DNA of 64,000 nucleotides from Paenibacillus albiflavus. GTDB taxonomy: Bacteria; Bacillota; Bacilli; Paenibacillales; NBRC-103111. Shown one piece after another: positions 8,862-17,287 of the stretch. How positions within the stretch are numbered: the stretch's first letter is position 1; each line of letters begins with the position of its first letter. A model generated the notes under the pieces. The model was not told where the DNA came from. It ran no database searches and was given only the letters and a program-made list of their open reading frames with translations. Location of the stretch: positions 31,738-95,737 of the forward strand of contig NZ_SKFG01000005.1 of assembly GCF_004344915.1 (NCBI RefSeq). Direction: 5' to 3'. The translations under genes were made by a program, and so were the position numbers.

Positions 8862-9908
8862 ATGAATCCCTCCATTTCACAAAAAGAAAGAATTATTTCA
8901 CTCGACATCATTCGCGGACTTGCTCTTTTTGGCATACTGCTTATAAATGTTGGAGCATTTAAAATTATTATGGAAGGTGATCCCTTACCAGACTATAGTG
9001 GCATTAATGGAATCATCAGTAGTTTGATAACTATCTTCGTACATAAAAAATTCTTTTCGATTTTTTCATTCCTATTTGGAGTAGGTCTATACATTTTCGC
9101 CTCAAGAGCCGAAAGCCGAGGAGATAAACCAAGATGGCGTATGGCTAGACGTTTACTAATCCTCTTGCTGCTGGGAATCATTCATTGGTTTATCTTTTGG
9201 GGAACAATTCTACCCGCATACTCCATTATCGGATTGTTTCTGATCCCTTTTTATCACACAACGGTTTCTACACTTAAAAAGTGGCTTGTTGGTATGACAT
9301 CAATTTACATCATTTCCCTGGTGTCAAACATATTTACACCATCTCTTGGGGCAATATCATCTATCCTAGATATCTTTTCTAATGACGCTATACAAATCTT
9401 CATTATGTTTTTAGCTGGTTTTTTAACCGCAAAATCAGGTTGGCTGACACATATACAAGAATTGTCCAAACCCATTAGATGGATTCAAATTGCGTCATTT
9501 CTTTTGTTCGTTAGTTTCTCACTATGGATTTGGAACGCTTCTCAAAGCGGGAACAGCAATGTAGATTCAGTTACGGCCTTAGGATCACTCCCAACCACTA
9601 TGTTTTACTTAACATCATTATTTCTACTTTTAGAAAATAAACACATTGTGAAATTTCTGACACCCATATCATGGGTTGGTCAAATGGCGTTTACAAATTA
9701 TGTCACACAAAGCATTATAGGGACGACAATCATTTCAATTATAGGTCTCGAAGTCGTTTCACCAAAAGATGTTCTCTACATTGCAGTTCTGATTTATATT
9801 ATTCAAATCATTTTTAGCACAATCTGGTTCAAGTTTTTTTCCATGGGACCCTTAGAAAAGGTTTGGCGCTTGATGACATACGGGACAAAGCATGCAACAA
9901 AACGATAA
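8862..9908 (+). CDS. DUF418 family membrane protein (YeiB-like)
   Basis: A 348-residue polytopic membrane protein. It begins with the typical RIISLDIIRGLALFGILLIN segment of the DUF418/YeiB family and has about eight helices, including LLILLLLGIIHWFIFWGTIL and the conserved PISWVGQMAFTNYVTQSI near the C-terminus. Family members are often encoded near envelope-stress genes; their reaction is unknown, and relatedness to acyltransferase-3 folds has been suggested. AAAGGAG sits 10 nt before the ATG. The promoter carries the same operator as the BceAB-type transporter, which ties it to that regulon. The right-hand 28-bp repeat follows shortly after. Confidence 0.85.
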   Translation: MNPSISQKERIISLDIIRGLALFGILLINVGAFKIIMEGDPLPDYSGINGIISSLITIFVHKKFFSIFSFLFGVGLYIFASRAESRGDKPRWRMARRLLILLLLGIIHWFIFWGTILPAYSIIGLFLIPFYHTTVSTLKKWLVGMTSIYIISLVSNIFTPSLGAISSILDIFSNDAIQIFIMFLAGFLTAKSGWLTHIQELSKPIRWIQIASFLLFVSFSLWIWNASQSGNSNVDSVTALGSLPTTMFYLTSLFLLLENKHIVKFLTPISWVGQMAFTNYVTQSIIGTTIISIIGLEVVSPKDVLYIAVLIYIIQIIFSTIWFKFFSMGPLEKVWRLMTYGTKHATKR

Positions 9909-9934
9909 AAGCTCCTACGAAATTATTACCTAAC

Positions 9935-9962
9935 ACTTGAAAGTGTTCAGAGGCTTCATGGG
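9935..9962 (+). repeat. 28-bp direct repeat, right copy
   Basis: Matches 1910-1937 at 27 of 28 positions and in the same orientation. The first part contains AACACTTGAAAGTGTT, a perfect dyad in this copy (one mismatch in the left copy). Confidence 0.75.
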
Positions 9963-9989
9963 GTTGGAGCCTAGAGGGATGATGTTTTT

Positions 9990-10190
9990 CTATACTCGTT
10001 TTCTATGTAGGACAAATTTCTGATGCGGGTAATTAAACTCCTCTACCAACTCATATTCAACAAAACCAAGTTTCTTATATCAGCATCGCTTGCCACAAAT
10101 AGCGGTGTGTCTGTTTATATTTTAATTACCGTTCGCTTATAGCTTTCCAATCATTCTGCAGTGTCTAAACCAAGAAAGCTAGTTCTCACC
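9990..10190 (-). pseudogene. GNAT acetyltransferase remnant
   Basis: The minus strand reads VRTSFLGLDTAE-stop-LESYKRTVIKI-stop-TDTPLFVASDAD, then shifts frame into YKKLGFVEYELVEEFNYPH, ending at a stop at 9990. The order matches the C-terminal half of a GNAT acetyltransferase, including the usual YxKLGF(V/E) segment. Two nonsense codons and a frameshift show that it is dead. The N-terminal half, including the acetyl-CoA loop, is missing. Confidence 0.8.
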
Positions 10191-10260
10191 TTTATCTAAT
10201 TTACTATAGTACTCGATCGGGGGATTGCTTTAGTCATATATCTCTGGGTATAAAAAGCAA

Positions 10261-10310
10261 AAAAGAGTCTGAGCGATAAGGATTTCTCCTTTATCGCTCA
10301 GACTCTTTAC
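10261..10310. terminator. strong bidirectional terminator
   Basis: AAAGAGTCTGAGCGATAA pairs perfectly with TTATCGCTCAGACTCTTT (18 bp) across a 10-nt loop. No intact gene ends close upstream on the plus strand, so it probably serves the minus-strand genes at 10.4-11.2 kb or is left over from the broken gene. Confidence 0.75.
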
Positions 10311-10360
10311 CTAATTATATATAGCTATCACTTTCCAAATAAGAAAGTTAAATGAGTAGG

Positions 10361-10383
10361 AGCCACCTCGATCTGAGGTGGCT
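10361..10383. repeat. short perfect inverted repeat
   Basis: AGCCACCTC and GAGGTGGCT flank a 5-nt loop. No T tract follows, so it is not a standard terminator on the plus strand. Confidence 0.5.
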
Positions 10384-10417
10384 ACCGTTGTAATATGGAG
10401 CTATTGTGACTGTAAGC

Positions 10418-10510
10418 TTAATTTTTTCTGCTAGTGTATGATGATGCACCACCAATTCCGGCTCCGATTGCAACACCGATTGCCACTCCAATAGCAAGGT
10501 TATGAAACAT
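10418..10510 (-). CDS. 30-residue glycine-zipper membrane peptide
   Basis: The frame encodes MFHNLAIGVAIGVAIGAGI followed by GGASSYTSRKN. It is one hydrophobic helix with GxxxG-like spacing (G8, G12, G16, G20) and a positively charged tail, as in small membrane peptides and glycine-zipper proteins. AAAAGG lies 4-5 nt before the ATG, slightly close. The ORF starts 10 nt after the stop of the SGNH hydrolase gene on the same strand, so the two may be cotranscribed. I recognise no family; function is unknown. Confidence 0.5.
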   Translation of the reverse strand: MFHNLAIGVAIGVAIGAGIGGASSYTSRKN

Positions 10511-10520
10511 GATACCTTTT

Positions 10521-11156
10521 TTAGATAAGAAAAGGGGTCAATCCTTTTGCAATAACCAGGTGGCCTTTATCATTTGGGTGGATGGGCAAAGATCCGCTGA
10601 GCGCATCTTCTAGCTTGCCGTGTTGATACCCATAAATAAGATTAGCCTGTTTTCCTTCGAACCAATTGTGAGTAGGAACTACAGTTACCCCATATTTAGA
10701 GGCTAGCTCTTTTATCGTACAATTTAATTGGTCAATTGCTTCAACTGCAAGAGGGCTGTTCGGAAAAGGATTGTATTGCGTGCAGCATATGATCCGAGCA
10801 CAGCTTCCTTTTTTGATCTGAGTAAAAATAGCACTTAAATTACGTCTATAGCTACTTATGATTTGTTTAGCAGCTAGTGGTTTCTTCGTTCGAAGTGAAG
10901 TTAGTGCAGCATTGGCTAGGTCAACTCCTCCAATCCAGACAGAAACAACAGAGGAGCGACAGATTACGGAGGAACCGTTCCATATCACGGCATCCAATAG
11001 ATTACCGCTGTTCCACCCGGGTCTAGCCAGAACAAACCCTCGAACCTTTCGAGAATCAGAATTTAAAGCAGATACAGCCAATTGGGGATAAGAGCATGCC
11101 CAAGAAGATGCGTTCTCCCCGAATGTAATAGAATCTCCGAGCGCTGTATAGATCAT
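10521..11156 (-). CDS. SGNH/GDSL hydrolase
   Basis: A 211-residue esterase or lipase-like hydrolase. Block I contains the nucleophile Ser in GDSITFGE (residues about 7-14), a block III-like VWIGGVDLANA replaces the canonical GxND with GVDLAN, and block V has the catalytic Asp-His pair in HPNDKGH near residue 196. No signal peptide is evident, so it is predicted to be intracellular. GGAGATGG precedes the ATG. The substrate is probably a small ester or acetylated sugar, but nothing in the sequence decides. It is divergent from the alpha/beta hydrolase gene. Confidence 0.85.
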   Translation of the reverse strand: MIYTALGDSITFGENASSWACSYPQLAVSALNSDSRKVRGFVLARPGWNSGNLLDAVIWNGSSVICRSSVVSVWIGGVDLANAALTSLRTKKPLAAKQIISSYRRNLSAIFTQIKKGSCARIICCTQYNPFPNSPLAVEAIDQLNCTIKELASKYGVTVVPTHNWFEGKQANLIYGYQHGKLEDALSGSLPIHPNDKGHLVIAKGLTPFLI

Positions 11157-11318
11157 GGGCTATCACCATCTCCTCTATTAACCCTATACATACAATTCAT
11201 CTTAGAAATAATATATTGCAATGAGGTAATGGGGGTGTGGACATTAGCAAGCATTATTCGAGATGGGCAATTAACATAGTTGTTGTATAATGAATTCAAG
11301 GAGGTTACTGAAGGCGCG

Positions 11319-12275
11319 ATGAATAAAATATTGAAGATCATAAAAAATGTTGTTCTAGTTATCATAGGAGTCTTGTTCTTAATAATTGCTATCAGTTACA
11401 TCAATCATAGAATTCAATTGCATAACGAATCAGCTTTGCTAACACCTACTGGAACAGTGGTGAATGTAAATAACCATCAAATGCATGTTTATACCGAAGG
11501 CATTGGCGATAAGACACTTGTCTTTATGTCGGGTGGCGGTACTGCTTCTCCGGTGCTAGATTTTAAAGGGTTATATTCCAAACTGTCTGATCGATATAGA
11601 ATTGCAGTCGTCGAAAAGGCGGGCTATGGTTATAGTGAAACTGCGGCTGTCTCTCGGGATATAGATACTATACTAGAAGAGACTAGGGCTGCTTTGACTT
11701 TAGCGGGTGAAAAGGCGCCATACGTCCTTTTTCCACACTCCATGTCTGGCATCGAAGCTCTCTATTGGGCGCAAAAATACCCGGAAGAGGTTGTTTCTAT
11801 TATTGGGCTTGATCCTGCTATTCCAGCAGCATATGAGAAATATCCATTACCATCAGAATTGTCAATGGCGCTTACTAGCTTTGGCGCTCGTATCGGTATT
11901 ACGCGTTTCTTCCCAGCCATTGTTGATTCTTCTGCCGCAATTCAAGAAAATCATTTGTTTGATCAAGAAAACAAGATTTACCGTGCGATATTTTATGCCA
12001 AAACACAAACATCGAACATGAATGAAGAAGTGAAGATGATCGTAAACAATGCGCAGAAAGTAGCGGATGGCGGAATCCCTGATGTACCGATGTACTTCTT
12101 TATTTCGAATGGTCAAGAAATACCATTAGCGGATTGGGGAAATCTATTAATTACATACGCGGAGTCTGCGAGGAATGGAAAGTATATGGTTTTGGATTGC
12201 GGTCATTATATTCATGACTATGAGCCTGAAATCATAGCGGAAGAGAGTATGAAATATATAGAAGGTTTGCAATAG
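11319..12275 (+). CDS. membrane-anchored alpha/beta hydrolase
   Basis: A 318-residue protein with an N-terminal membrane helix (IIKNVVLVIIGVLFLIIAISY) and an alpha/beta hydrolase fold facing outward. The oxyanion region is FMSGGGTASP, the nucleophile elbow PHSMSGIEA carries the catalytic Ser, and DCGHYIHDYEPE supplies the His. I use the ATG at 11319, preceded by GAAGG; an upstream TTG would add 13 residues and lacks a site. Many Firmicute paralogues are annotated only as hydrolases. The substrate is unknown. Confidence 0.82.
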   Translation: MNKILKIIKNVVLVIIGVLFLIIAISYINHRIQLHNESALLTPTGTVVNVNNHQMHVYTEGIGDKTLVFMSGGGTASPVLDFKGLYSKLSDRYRIAVVEKAGYGYSETAAVSRDIDTILEETRAALTLAGEKAPYVLFPHSMSGIEALYWAQKYPEEVVSIIGLDPAIPAAYEKYPLPSELSMALTSFGARIGITRFFPAIVDSSAAIQENHLFDQENKIYRAIFYAKTQTSNMNEEVKMIVNNAQKVADGGIPDVPMYFFISNGQEIPLADWGNLLITYAESARNGKYMVLDCGHYIHDYEPEIIAEESMKYIEGLQ

Positions 12276-12315
12276 ACAAATCGCTCATACATTTTGTTAA
12301 AAGGAGGCGTCTGCC

Positions 12316-12819
12316 ATGAAGGTTCTTGAAACAGATCGGCTAGTTCTTCGTTTTTTAACACCGGATGATGCGGAATTTATGTTTGAGTTATTAAATAGTC
12401 CTGGCTGGTTGGAATTCATCGGTGATAAAGGCATCAAAACCGTCGAGGACGCGCGTGATTATATTCTGAAGGGTCCTGTTGAAATGTATAACCGATTGGG
12501 CTTTGGTCTGTATTTGACCGAGCTTAAGGCAGATGCTGTTCCTATTGGGGTCTGCGGACTGATCAAAAGAGATGGGTTAGAAGATGTGGATATTGGCTAT
12601 GCATTTCTTCCGAACTTCTGGGGGAAAGGATATGCGTACGAGTCAGCTGCTGGCGTTTTGGCCTATGGTAAGGAAGTGTTGGGCATAAATCGAATTGTGG
12701 CAATAACCTCTACGGACAATCTAAGATCAGCGAAGCTGCTTGAAAAGTTAGGGCTGCAATTTGAAAGAATGGTTAAGCTTTCGAATGATGGAGAAGAGAT
12801 CAGATTATTTGGAATGTGA
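12316..12819 (+). CDS. GNAT acetyltransferase, RimJ/RimL-like
   Basis: A 167-residue acetyl-CoA-dependent N-acetyltransferase. It opens with the RimJ/RimL signature (LETDRLVLRFLTPDDAEFMFELL), has the acetyl-CoA loop in PNFWGKGYAYESAAG and ends with STDNLRSAKLLEKLGLQFER. Such proteins acetylate ribosomal proteins, amino acids or small amines; this one cannot be assigned further. AAAGGAGG lies 8 nt before the ATG and a terminator follows at once. Confidence 0.88.
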   Translation: MKVLETDRLVLRFLTPDDAEFMFELLNSPGWLEFIGDKGIKTVEDARDYILKGPVEMYNRLGFGLYLTELKADAVPIGVCGLIKRDGLEDVDIGYAFLPNFWGKGYAYESAAGVLAYGKEVLGINRIVAITSTDNLRSAKLLEKLGLQFERMVKLSNDGEEIRLFGM

Positions 12820-12823
12820 TCAA

Positions 12824-12852
12824 GGTGGACACTCTGAAGTGTCCATTTTTTT
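12824..12852 (+). terminator. rho-independent terminator
   Basis: TGGACACT-CTGA-AGTGTCCA with seven T residues, directly after the GNAT gene. Confidence 0.85.
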
Positions 12853-12940
12853 AATGTTTTTTTAATGCTCAAATTAAAGGAATTTACGGATTCTTCGAGG
12901 AATTAATAGATTATACAACATCGTAGCGAGGAGAATGCAT

Positions 12941-13753
12941 ATGTCAAATATCCTGAATGTAATCGTTATTGCTGCTCATCCAGATGAGCCGGAGGAGTAT
13001 GCAGCTGGCACGGCAGCCTTATACGCAGAGCTTGGGCATCGTGTTAAATTCCTGACTCTGACGAATGGGGATATCGGTCATTACAACTATAAGGGTCCAG
13101 AGCTTGCTAAACGCAGACATGGAGAAGCGCTTCTTGCTGCTGAACGTCTTGGCGTTCAAGAGTACACAATCTGGGACATTTCCGATGGCTGGCTTGTGCC
13201 TAGTCTAGAGAATCGCGATAAAGTGGTTGCGCATATCCGTGAATGGGATGCTGACGTTGTGATCACATTCCATGGCAATGGTGGCGGCCATTTTGATAAT
13301 CGTAATGCGGGAAGAATCGTTCGTGAAGCGGCTGAACACATAGCAAGTGGTGCTGCCGAAGACAGTAAACAACCTTTATTCTTGCTGATGCCCGATTTCT
13401 CGGCACGTTCGATCTATAAAGCAGACCTAGCGATCGATATCACATCAGTTCTGGAGAAGAAGCTGCTTGGCTGTGATGCTCACGCCTCCCAATTCTATGA
13501 ATTGGCGCCTTGGCAGAAGCGTATAGATCATCTGGTGCCAGAAGGCTGGGAACAGCGTAGAGCGTTCATTTTGAAATATTGGTCTGATTTCTTCGTGGTA
13601 TCGGAGGAGATGGTTCCAGCGCTTGAGCGTTGGTACGGTAAGGATAAAGCGTCAGCGATTAAATATGCGGAGCCGTTCGAGATTGCTGATTACAATCCAA
13701 AACAATGGACTGAAGAAGAGCTTAGAACTTTGGTTCCTATGCTGCAGAACTAA
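12941..13753 (+). CDS. PIG-L family deacetylase
   Basis: A 270-residue LmbE/PIG-L-type zinc hydrolase that removes acetyl groups from N-acetylglucosaminyl compounds. The first zinc motif is AHPDEPEEYAAGT near residue 10 (the common AHPDD form with Glu in place of the second Asp), and FHGNGGGHFDNRNAGRIV carries the second metal His region. Its relative BshB works in bacillithiol synthesis, but this protein is longer than BshB and may use another substrate. GAGGAG lies about 7 nt before the ATG at 12941 and too close to the ATG at 12935. Confidence 0.8.
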   Translation: MSNILNVIVIAAHPDEPEEYAAGTAALYAELGHRVKFLTLTNGDIGHYNYKGPELAKRRHGEALLAAERLGVQEYTIWDISDGWLVPSLENRDKVVAHIREWDADVVITFHGNGGGHFDNRNAGRIVREAAEHIASGAAEDSKQPLFLLMPDFSARSIYKADLAIDITSVLEKKLLGCDAHASQFYELAPWQKRIDHLVPEGWEQRRAFILKYWSDFFVVSEEMVPALERWYGKDKASAIKYAEPFEIADYNPKQWTEEELRTLVPMLQN

Positions 13754-13789
13754 ACTATTGAATATCTGAGAAACTGCCAATGTTGGTAT

Positions 13790-13824
13790 TATCCCCTTCA
13801 AGTAAACTTGGAGGGGATATTTTG
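13790..13824 (+). terminator. rho-independent terminator
   Basis: TATCCCCT.CAAGT pairs with ACTTG.AGGGGATA and ends in TTTTG, 36 nt after the PIG-L gene. Confidence 0.75.
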
Positions 13825-13947
13825 TGATATTTGAAATTTTTATAGTAAATCTTTAGCAATAACTTAGAAATTCCTCTTCATCCTCTTCATTTTTCTTTTG
13901 TACATTGAGACTTAAGTTAAACAAATTGAATGAGGAGGAAGTTACGC

Positions 13948-15396
13948 ATGAGGATGTTGGAAATAGGTTTGATTGTGATCAATTTTGGACTGCTTTATTG
14001 GGCCGTTATGACGAATAGAAAAGATGGTCGGGGCTCTTATATCCCTGTAGCGATTGCTTTTGGTTTGGTTATTGTGCAAATTGCTGTAGAAGGCGGACGA
14101 TGGGAGATGGTTCCTGCTTACTTGACGCCACTTCTATTGACGACTTATATCTTCTTAGGCAAGCGGAAGGAAGGAGGCAGAAGCAGGATTGCGGTTATCA
14201 TTCAAACGGGGTTATTAAGCGTATATCTATTGGTCTCTGTTGTACTGCCTTCGGTACTCCCAGTATTCTCATTTGAGAAGCCAACAGGTCCTTATGCAGT
14301 CGGAACTGCGGTTTATCATTGGATTGACGAACAGCGGAGAGAAACTTATTCGGATAATCCTGACGATAAGCGCGAACTCATGGTGCAATTCTGGTATCCA
14401 GCAGCCACTGAAGAAGGTGGTAAAGAGATGAGCACTTATTTACAGAACTCATCGAAGATGGCGGAAGCTATATCATCCAATATGATGGACCTTCCATCTT
14501 TTACGCTCAGTCATCTGGGACTGGTCAAAACACATTCTATACAGGAAGCGATGCTTTCGGATTCGGAAAGCCGTTATCCCGTATTGATCTTTTCCCATGG
14601 GATGATCGGTTATCGCAATCAGAATATGTTCCAAATGGAGGAACTTGCTAGCCATGGCTATATCGTTGTGGGCATCGATTATGCATATGAAGCTGCTGCG
14701 TCTGTTTATCCTGATGGAAGGGTCGCTATGAGTAAAATTGACAGCAGTTTGACTTCCAATGCTCGATATGAAATGCATATACCGCTATGGACATCTGATG
14801 CTACCTTTGTGCTCAATCAGTTGGAGAAGATAAATCAGAACGATGCTACGGGCCGTTTTACAGGGAAACTCGATCTTGAACGAATCGGAATGCTTGGACA
14901 TTCATTCGGTGGAGCTGTTTCGGTTCAAATGCTGCAGAATGATTCGCGTGTAAAAGCAGCCCTTAGTATGGACGGAGGATTTTATGGTCCCCCTGTTTCG
15001 AATAAAGGCTTAGGTAAACCGTTCTTCATGATGTATGCAGAAGAGACGTATAGTAGGATAATGACTTCTTACGATGATGTAGCGAAGCAGTTAGGTGGCG
15101 TAAGCCGAGAAACGTTTGAAGCCCCGCGAAAAGAATATATCGAAAAATCAAACAATGCACTAGCAGGTGGGGGATTATCACTCCTTATTCCTGGCTCGAA
15201 GCATGCAAGTTTCTCCGATCTTACCTTATTCTTTCCATGGCTAGGATTAAGCGGACCAGACCCACGGCGGGATCATAGAATAGTGAACGAATTTAGCGTT
15301 GCTTTTTTCGATCGATATTTAAAAGGAAAGAACGATTCCGCACTTCAAGCATTGGCTGCCAAATACCCCGAAGTTAATTTCAAGGTAAATAAATAA
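13948..15396 (+). CDS. PAF-acetylhydrolase-like alpha/beta hydrolase with membrane anchor
   Basis: A 482-residue protein. Three or four N-terminal helices (to about residue 115) precede a hydrolase domain with FSHGMIGYRNQ (oxyanion His-Gly), the nucleophile elbow GMLGHSFGGAVS and a late His in GSKHASFSD. The overall layout resembles the PAF-AH p-II/plasma-type family, which cleaves short acyl esters of phospholipids. The ATG at 13930 overlaps the GAGGAGG ribosome site, so the ATG at 13948 is preferred. It converges on the histidine kinase gene with three bases between the stops. Confidence 0.83.
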   Translation: MRMLEIGLIVINFGLLYWAVMTNRKDGRGSYIPVAIAFGLVIVQIAVEGGRWEMVPAYLTPLLLTTYIFLGKRKEGGRSRIAVIIQTGLLSVYLLVSVVLPSVLPVFSFEKPTGPYAVGTAVYHWIDEQRRETYSDNPDDKRELMVQFWYPAATEEGGKEMSTYLQNSSKMAEAISSNMMDLPSFTLSHLGLVKTHSIQEAMLSDSESRYPVLIFSHGMIGYRNQNMFQMEELASHGYIVVGIDYAYEAAASVYPDGRVAMSKIDSSLTSNARYEMHIPLWTSDATFVLNQLEKINQNDATGRFTGKLDLERIGMLGHSFGGAVSVQMLQNDSRVKAALSMDGGFYGPPVSNKGLGKPFFMMYAEETYSRIMTSYDDVAKQLGGVSRETFEAPRKEYIEKSNNALAGGGLSLLIPGSKHASFSDLTLFFPWLGLSGPDPRRDHRIVNEFSVAFFDRYLKGKNDSALQALAAKYPEVNFKVNK

Positions 15397-15399
15397 ATT

Positions 15400-16494
15400 C
15401 TATGCGTGCCCTGATATTGGAAGTTCAATGATAAAAGTATAATAGCCCGCTGAATGTACGAGGTTTAATGTGCCACCGTGCCGTTCGATAATATTTTTGG
15501 CAATGGATAAACCTAATCCTGAACCGTTCTGGATGGATTGGGCCGCACGGGAAAGATCAGCCTTATAAAATCGTTCGAATAACAGCCCCTCTTGCTCCAT
15601 CGATATCGGTGTTCCTTCATTTTCGATTTTGATGATAACAGAGGGGAATCGTTCATCCATTGATACTCGAACCACTCCAGGCTTAACCGAGAATTTCAAT
15701 GCATTCATTAAAAGGTTATCGACGGCTCTCCTTATTTTTTCTGGATCCATCGAAATGGGCAATGTTTTAATCGTTAAACATGTCTCTACAGTGACACCAA
15801 GTTCTTTAGCGAAGGGTTGATATTCAGCCAGAATTTGCGTGAGCAGCTCCTGTATATCAACCTGATCAGTTTCAAATTTGGCTTCACTGTTTGTGAGACG
15901 TGTGTATTCAAATAAGTCATCAATGAGATTCTTCAGTTGAAGGGATTTTTTGTAGATGATGTCAATGAAACGTTCTTGCTCCTGCTCATTTTGACAGACT
16001 CTATTTATCAACAACTCCAGATATCCAATAATGCTCGTAAGAGGTGTTCGTAGATCGTGGGATACGCCTGTAATCAGATCCATTTTGGATTTTTCGATTT
16101 GTCTTTCCTTTTGGATTTGGATTTCCATTTTTTCAGCCATTGCATTAATGTTTGCTGCAACCTTACCTAACTCATCTGTCCTTGAGATCGGAATGCGATA
16201 ATGGAGATTTCCTCTGGCAATAAAATCAAGTCCTTCAGCTAGATGATACAGATATTGTATGATCCGATTGGTCATAAGGGAAAAGCTTATAATAAACAGG
16301 ATGACAAATGAGAAGATAGATAATAGGGGTGACAGATAGAAAATTAAGTGAGGATCAGGCAGACTGATTAAGAATGATTCGTTGATATAGGACGATAAGT
16401 TAATTGCAATAATTAGGCTAAAGAGAAACGACCAGAACATTCGCACACGAATACTGTTTTTTCCTGAAATATGAGCAATGAGTTTATTTTTCAA
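15400..16494 (-). CDS. sensor histidine kinase (VanS-like)
   Basis: A 364-residue kinase. Two membrane helices (about 16-36 and 48-68) enclose only a short loop, followed by HAMP (LAEGLDFIARGNLHYRIP), the phospho-acceptor His in TGVSHDLRTPLTSIIGYLELL, N box (NLLMNALKFS) and G2 box (GSGLGLSIAKNI). Its start overlaps the response-regulator gene by 11 nt, so the two are one operon. The short extracellular loop suggests sensing within or near the membrane. Target genes are unknown. Confidence 0.9.
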   Translation of the reverse strand: MKNKLIAHISGKNSIRVRMFWSFLFSLIIAINLSSYINESFLISLPDPHLIFYLSPLLSIFSFVILFIISFSLMTNRIIQYLYHLAEGLDFIARGNLHYRIPISRTDELGKVAANINAMAEKMEIQIQKERQIEKSKMDLITGVSHDLRTPLTSIIGYLELLINRVCQNEQEQERFIDIIYKKSLQLKNLIDDLFEYTRLTNSEAKFETDQVDIQELLTQILAEYQPFAKELGVTVETCLTIKTLPISMDPEKIRRAVDNLLMNALKFSVKPGVVRVSMDERFPSVIIKIENEGTPISMEQEGLLFERFYKADLSRAAQSIQNGSGLGLSIAKNIIERHGGTLNLVHSAGYYTFIIELPISGHA

Positions 16495-17173
16495 TTTTAT
16501 ATCCCACTCCCCAGACTGTCTTAAGATACTGCGGCTCTCGGGGGTTTTCTTCGATTTTCTCTCGGAGATTTCGGATATGAACTACAACTGTATTGTCAGA
16601 GAAGTTCGCGCTTTCTTTCCATACACGTTCGTAAATTTTATCCACGCTGAACACATGCCCTCGATTGCTGGCCACCAGTTCAAGTATGGCAAATTCTAGA
16701 GGTGTTAGAGAAACTTCTTTACCCTTTACAGTTACTTGGTGCTGAGCCTTGTCTATGATTAAGTCGCCGATAGAAATGACTTCTTCCTCAAGATCCTTGA
16801 CGATATAGCTTTGCCGACGCAAATGCGCTTTGACGCGTGCTACCAACTCTAGAAGACTGAATGGCTTGGTAACATAATCATCAGCCCCTATCGTTAGCCC
16901 GGTTATTTTATCGATATCTTCTTCCTTGGCGGAGAGCATGATAATGGGGATATTTGAGGTTTCTCTAATTTTGAGGCACGTTTTGATCCCGTCCATAAGA
17001 GGCATCATTACATCCAGAATGATCAATTGCACTGGCGATGATTTGATAATTTCTAATGCTTGTAAACCATTCTCTGCTTCAAGCACATGATAACCTTCAT
17101 TGGACAAAAAGATGTTAATAAAGTTTCTGATTTCAGAGTCGTCATCCACAATTAAAACAGTGGTCTTCTTCAT
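16484..17173 (-). CDS. OmpR-family response regulator (VanR-like)
   Basis: A 229-residue receiver plus winged-helix regulator. VDDDSEIR forms the acidic pocket, LDVMMPLMDG holds the phospho-acceptor Asp, TKPFSLLEL the Lys, and LTPLEFAILELVAS begins the effector domain, with the recognition helix in NTVVVHIRNLREKIEENPREP. It is the first gene of the two-gene operon. GGAGGTTAT lies just before the ATG at 17173. Confidence 0.92.
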   Translation of the reverse strand: MKKTTVLIVDDDSEIRNFINIFLSNEGYHVLEAENGLQALEIIKSSPVQLIILDVMMPLMDGIKTCLKIRETSNIPIIMLSAKEEDIDKITGLTIGADDYVTKPFSLLELVARVKAHLRRQSYIVKDLEEEVISIGDLIIDKAQHQVTVKGKEVSLTPLEFAILELVASNRGHVFSVDKIYERVWKESANFSDNTVVVHIRNLREKIEENPREPQYLKTVWGVGYKIEK

Positions 17174-17287
17174 CTATAACCTCCATAATCTTTACTTGTT
17201 ATTTAGCATAAGCAAATTAACTGAAGATTTTGTGGAGAAAAATCTGAAGAATATATGAAGAGATAAATACAAGCAGGTATTTATCTC

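Larger units (their letters stand above)
9909..10417. other. intergenic stretch with repeat, broken gene and hairpins
   Basis: About 500 bp without an intact gene. From left to right: the right copy of the 28-bp repeat, a broken acetyltransferase on the minus strand, a strong 18-bp-stem terminator at 10261-10309 and a second hairpin at 10361-10383. Each is listed separately. Confidence 0.7.
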
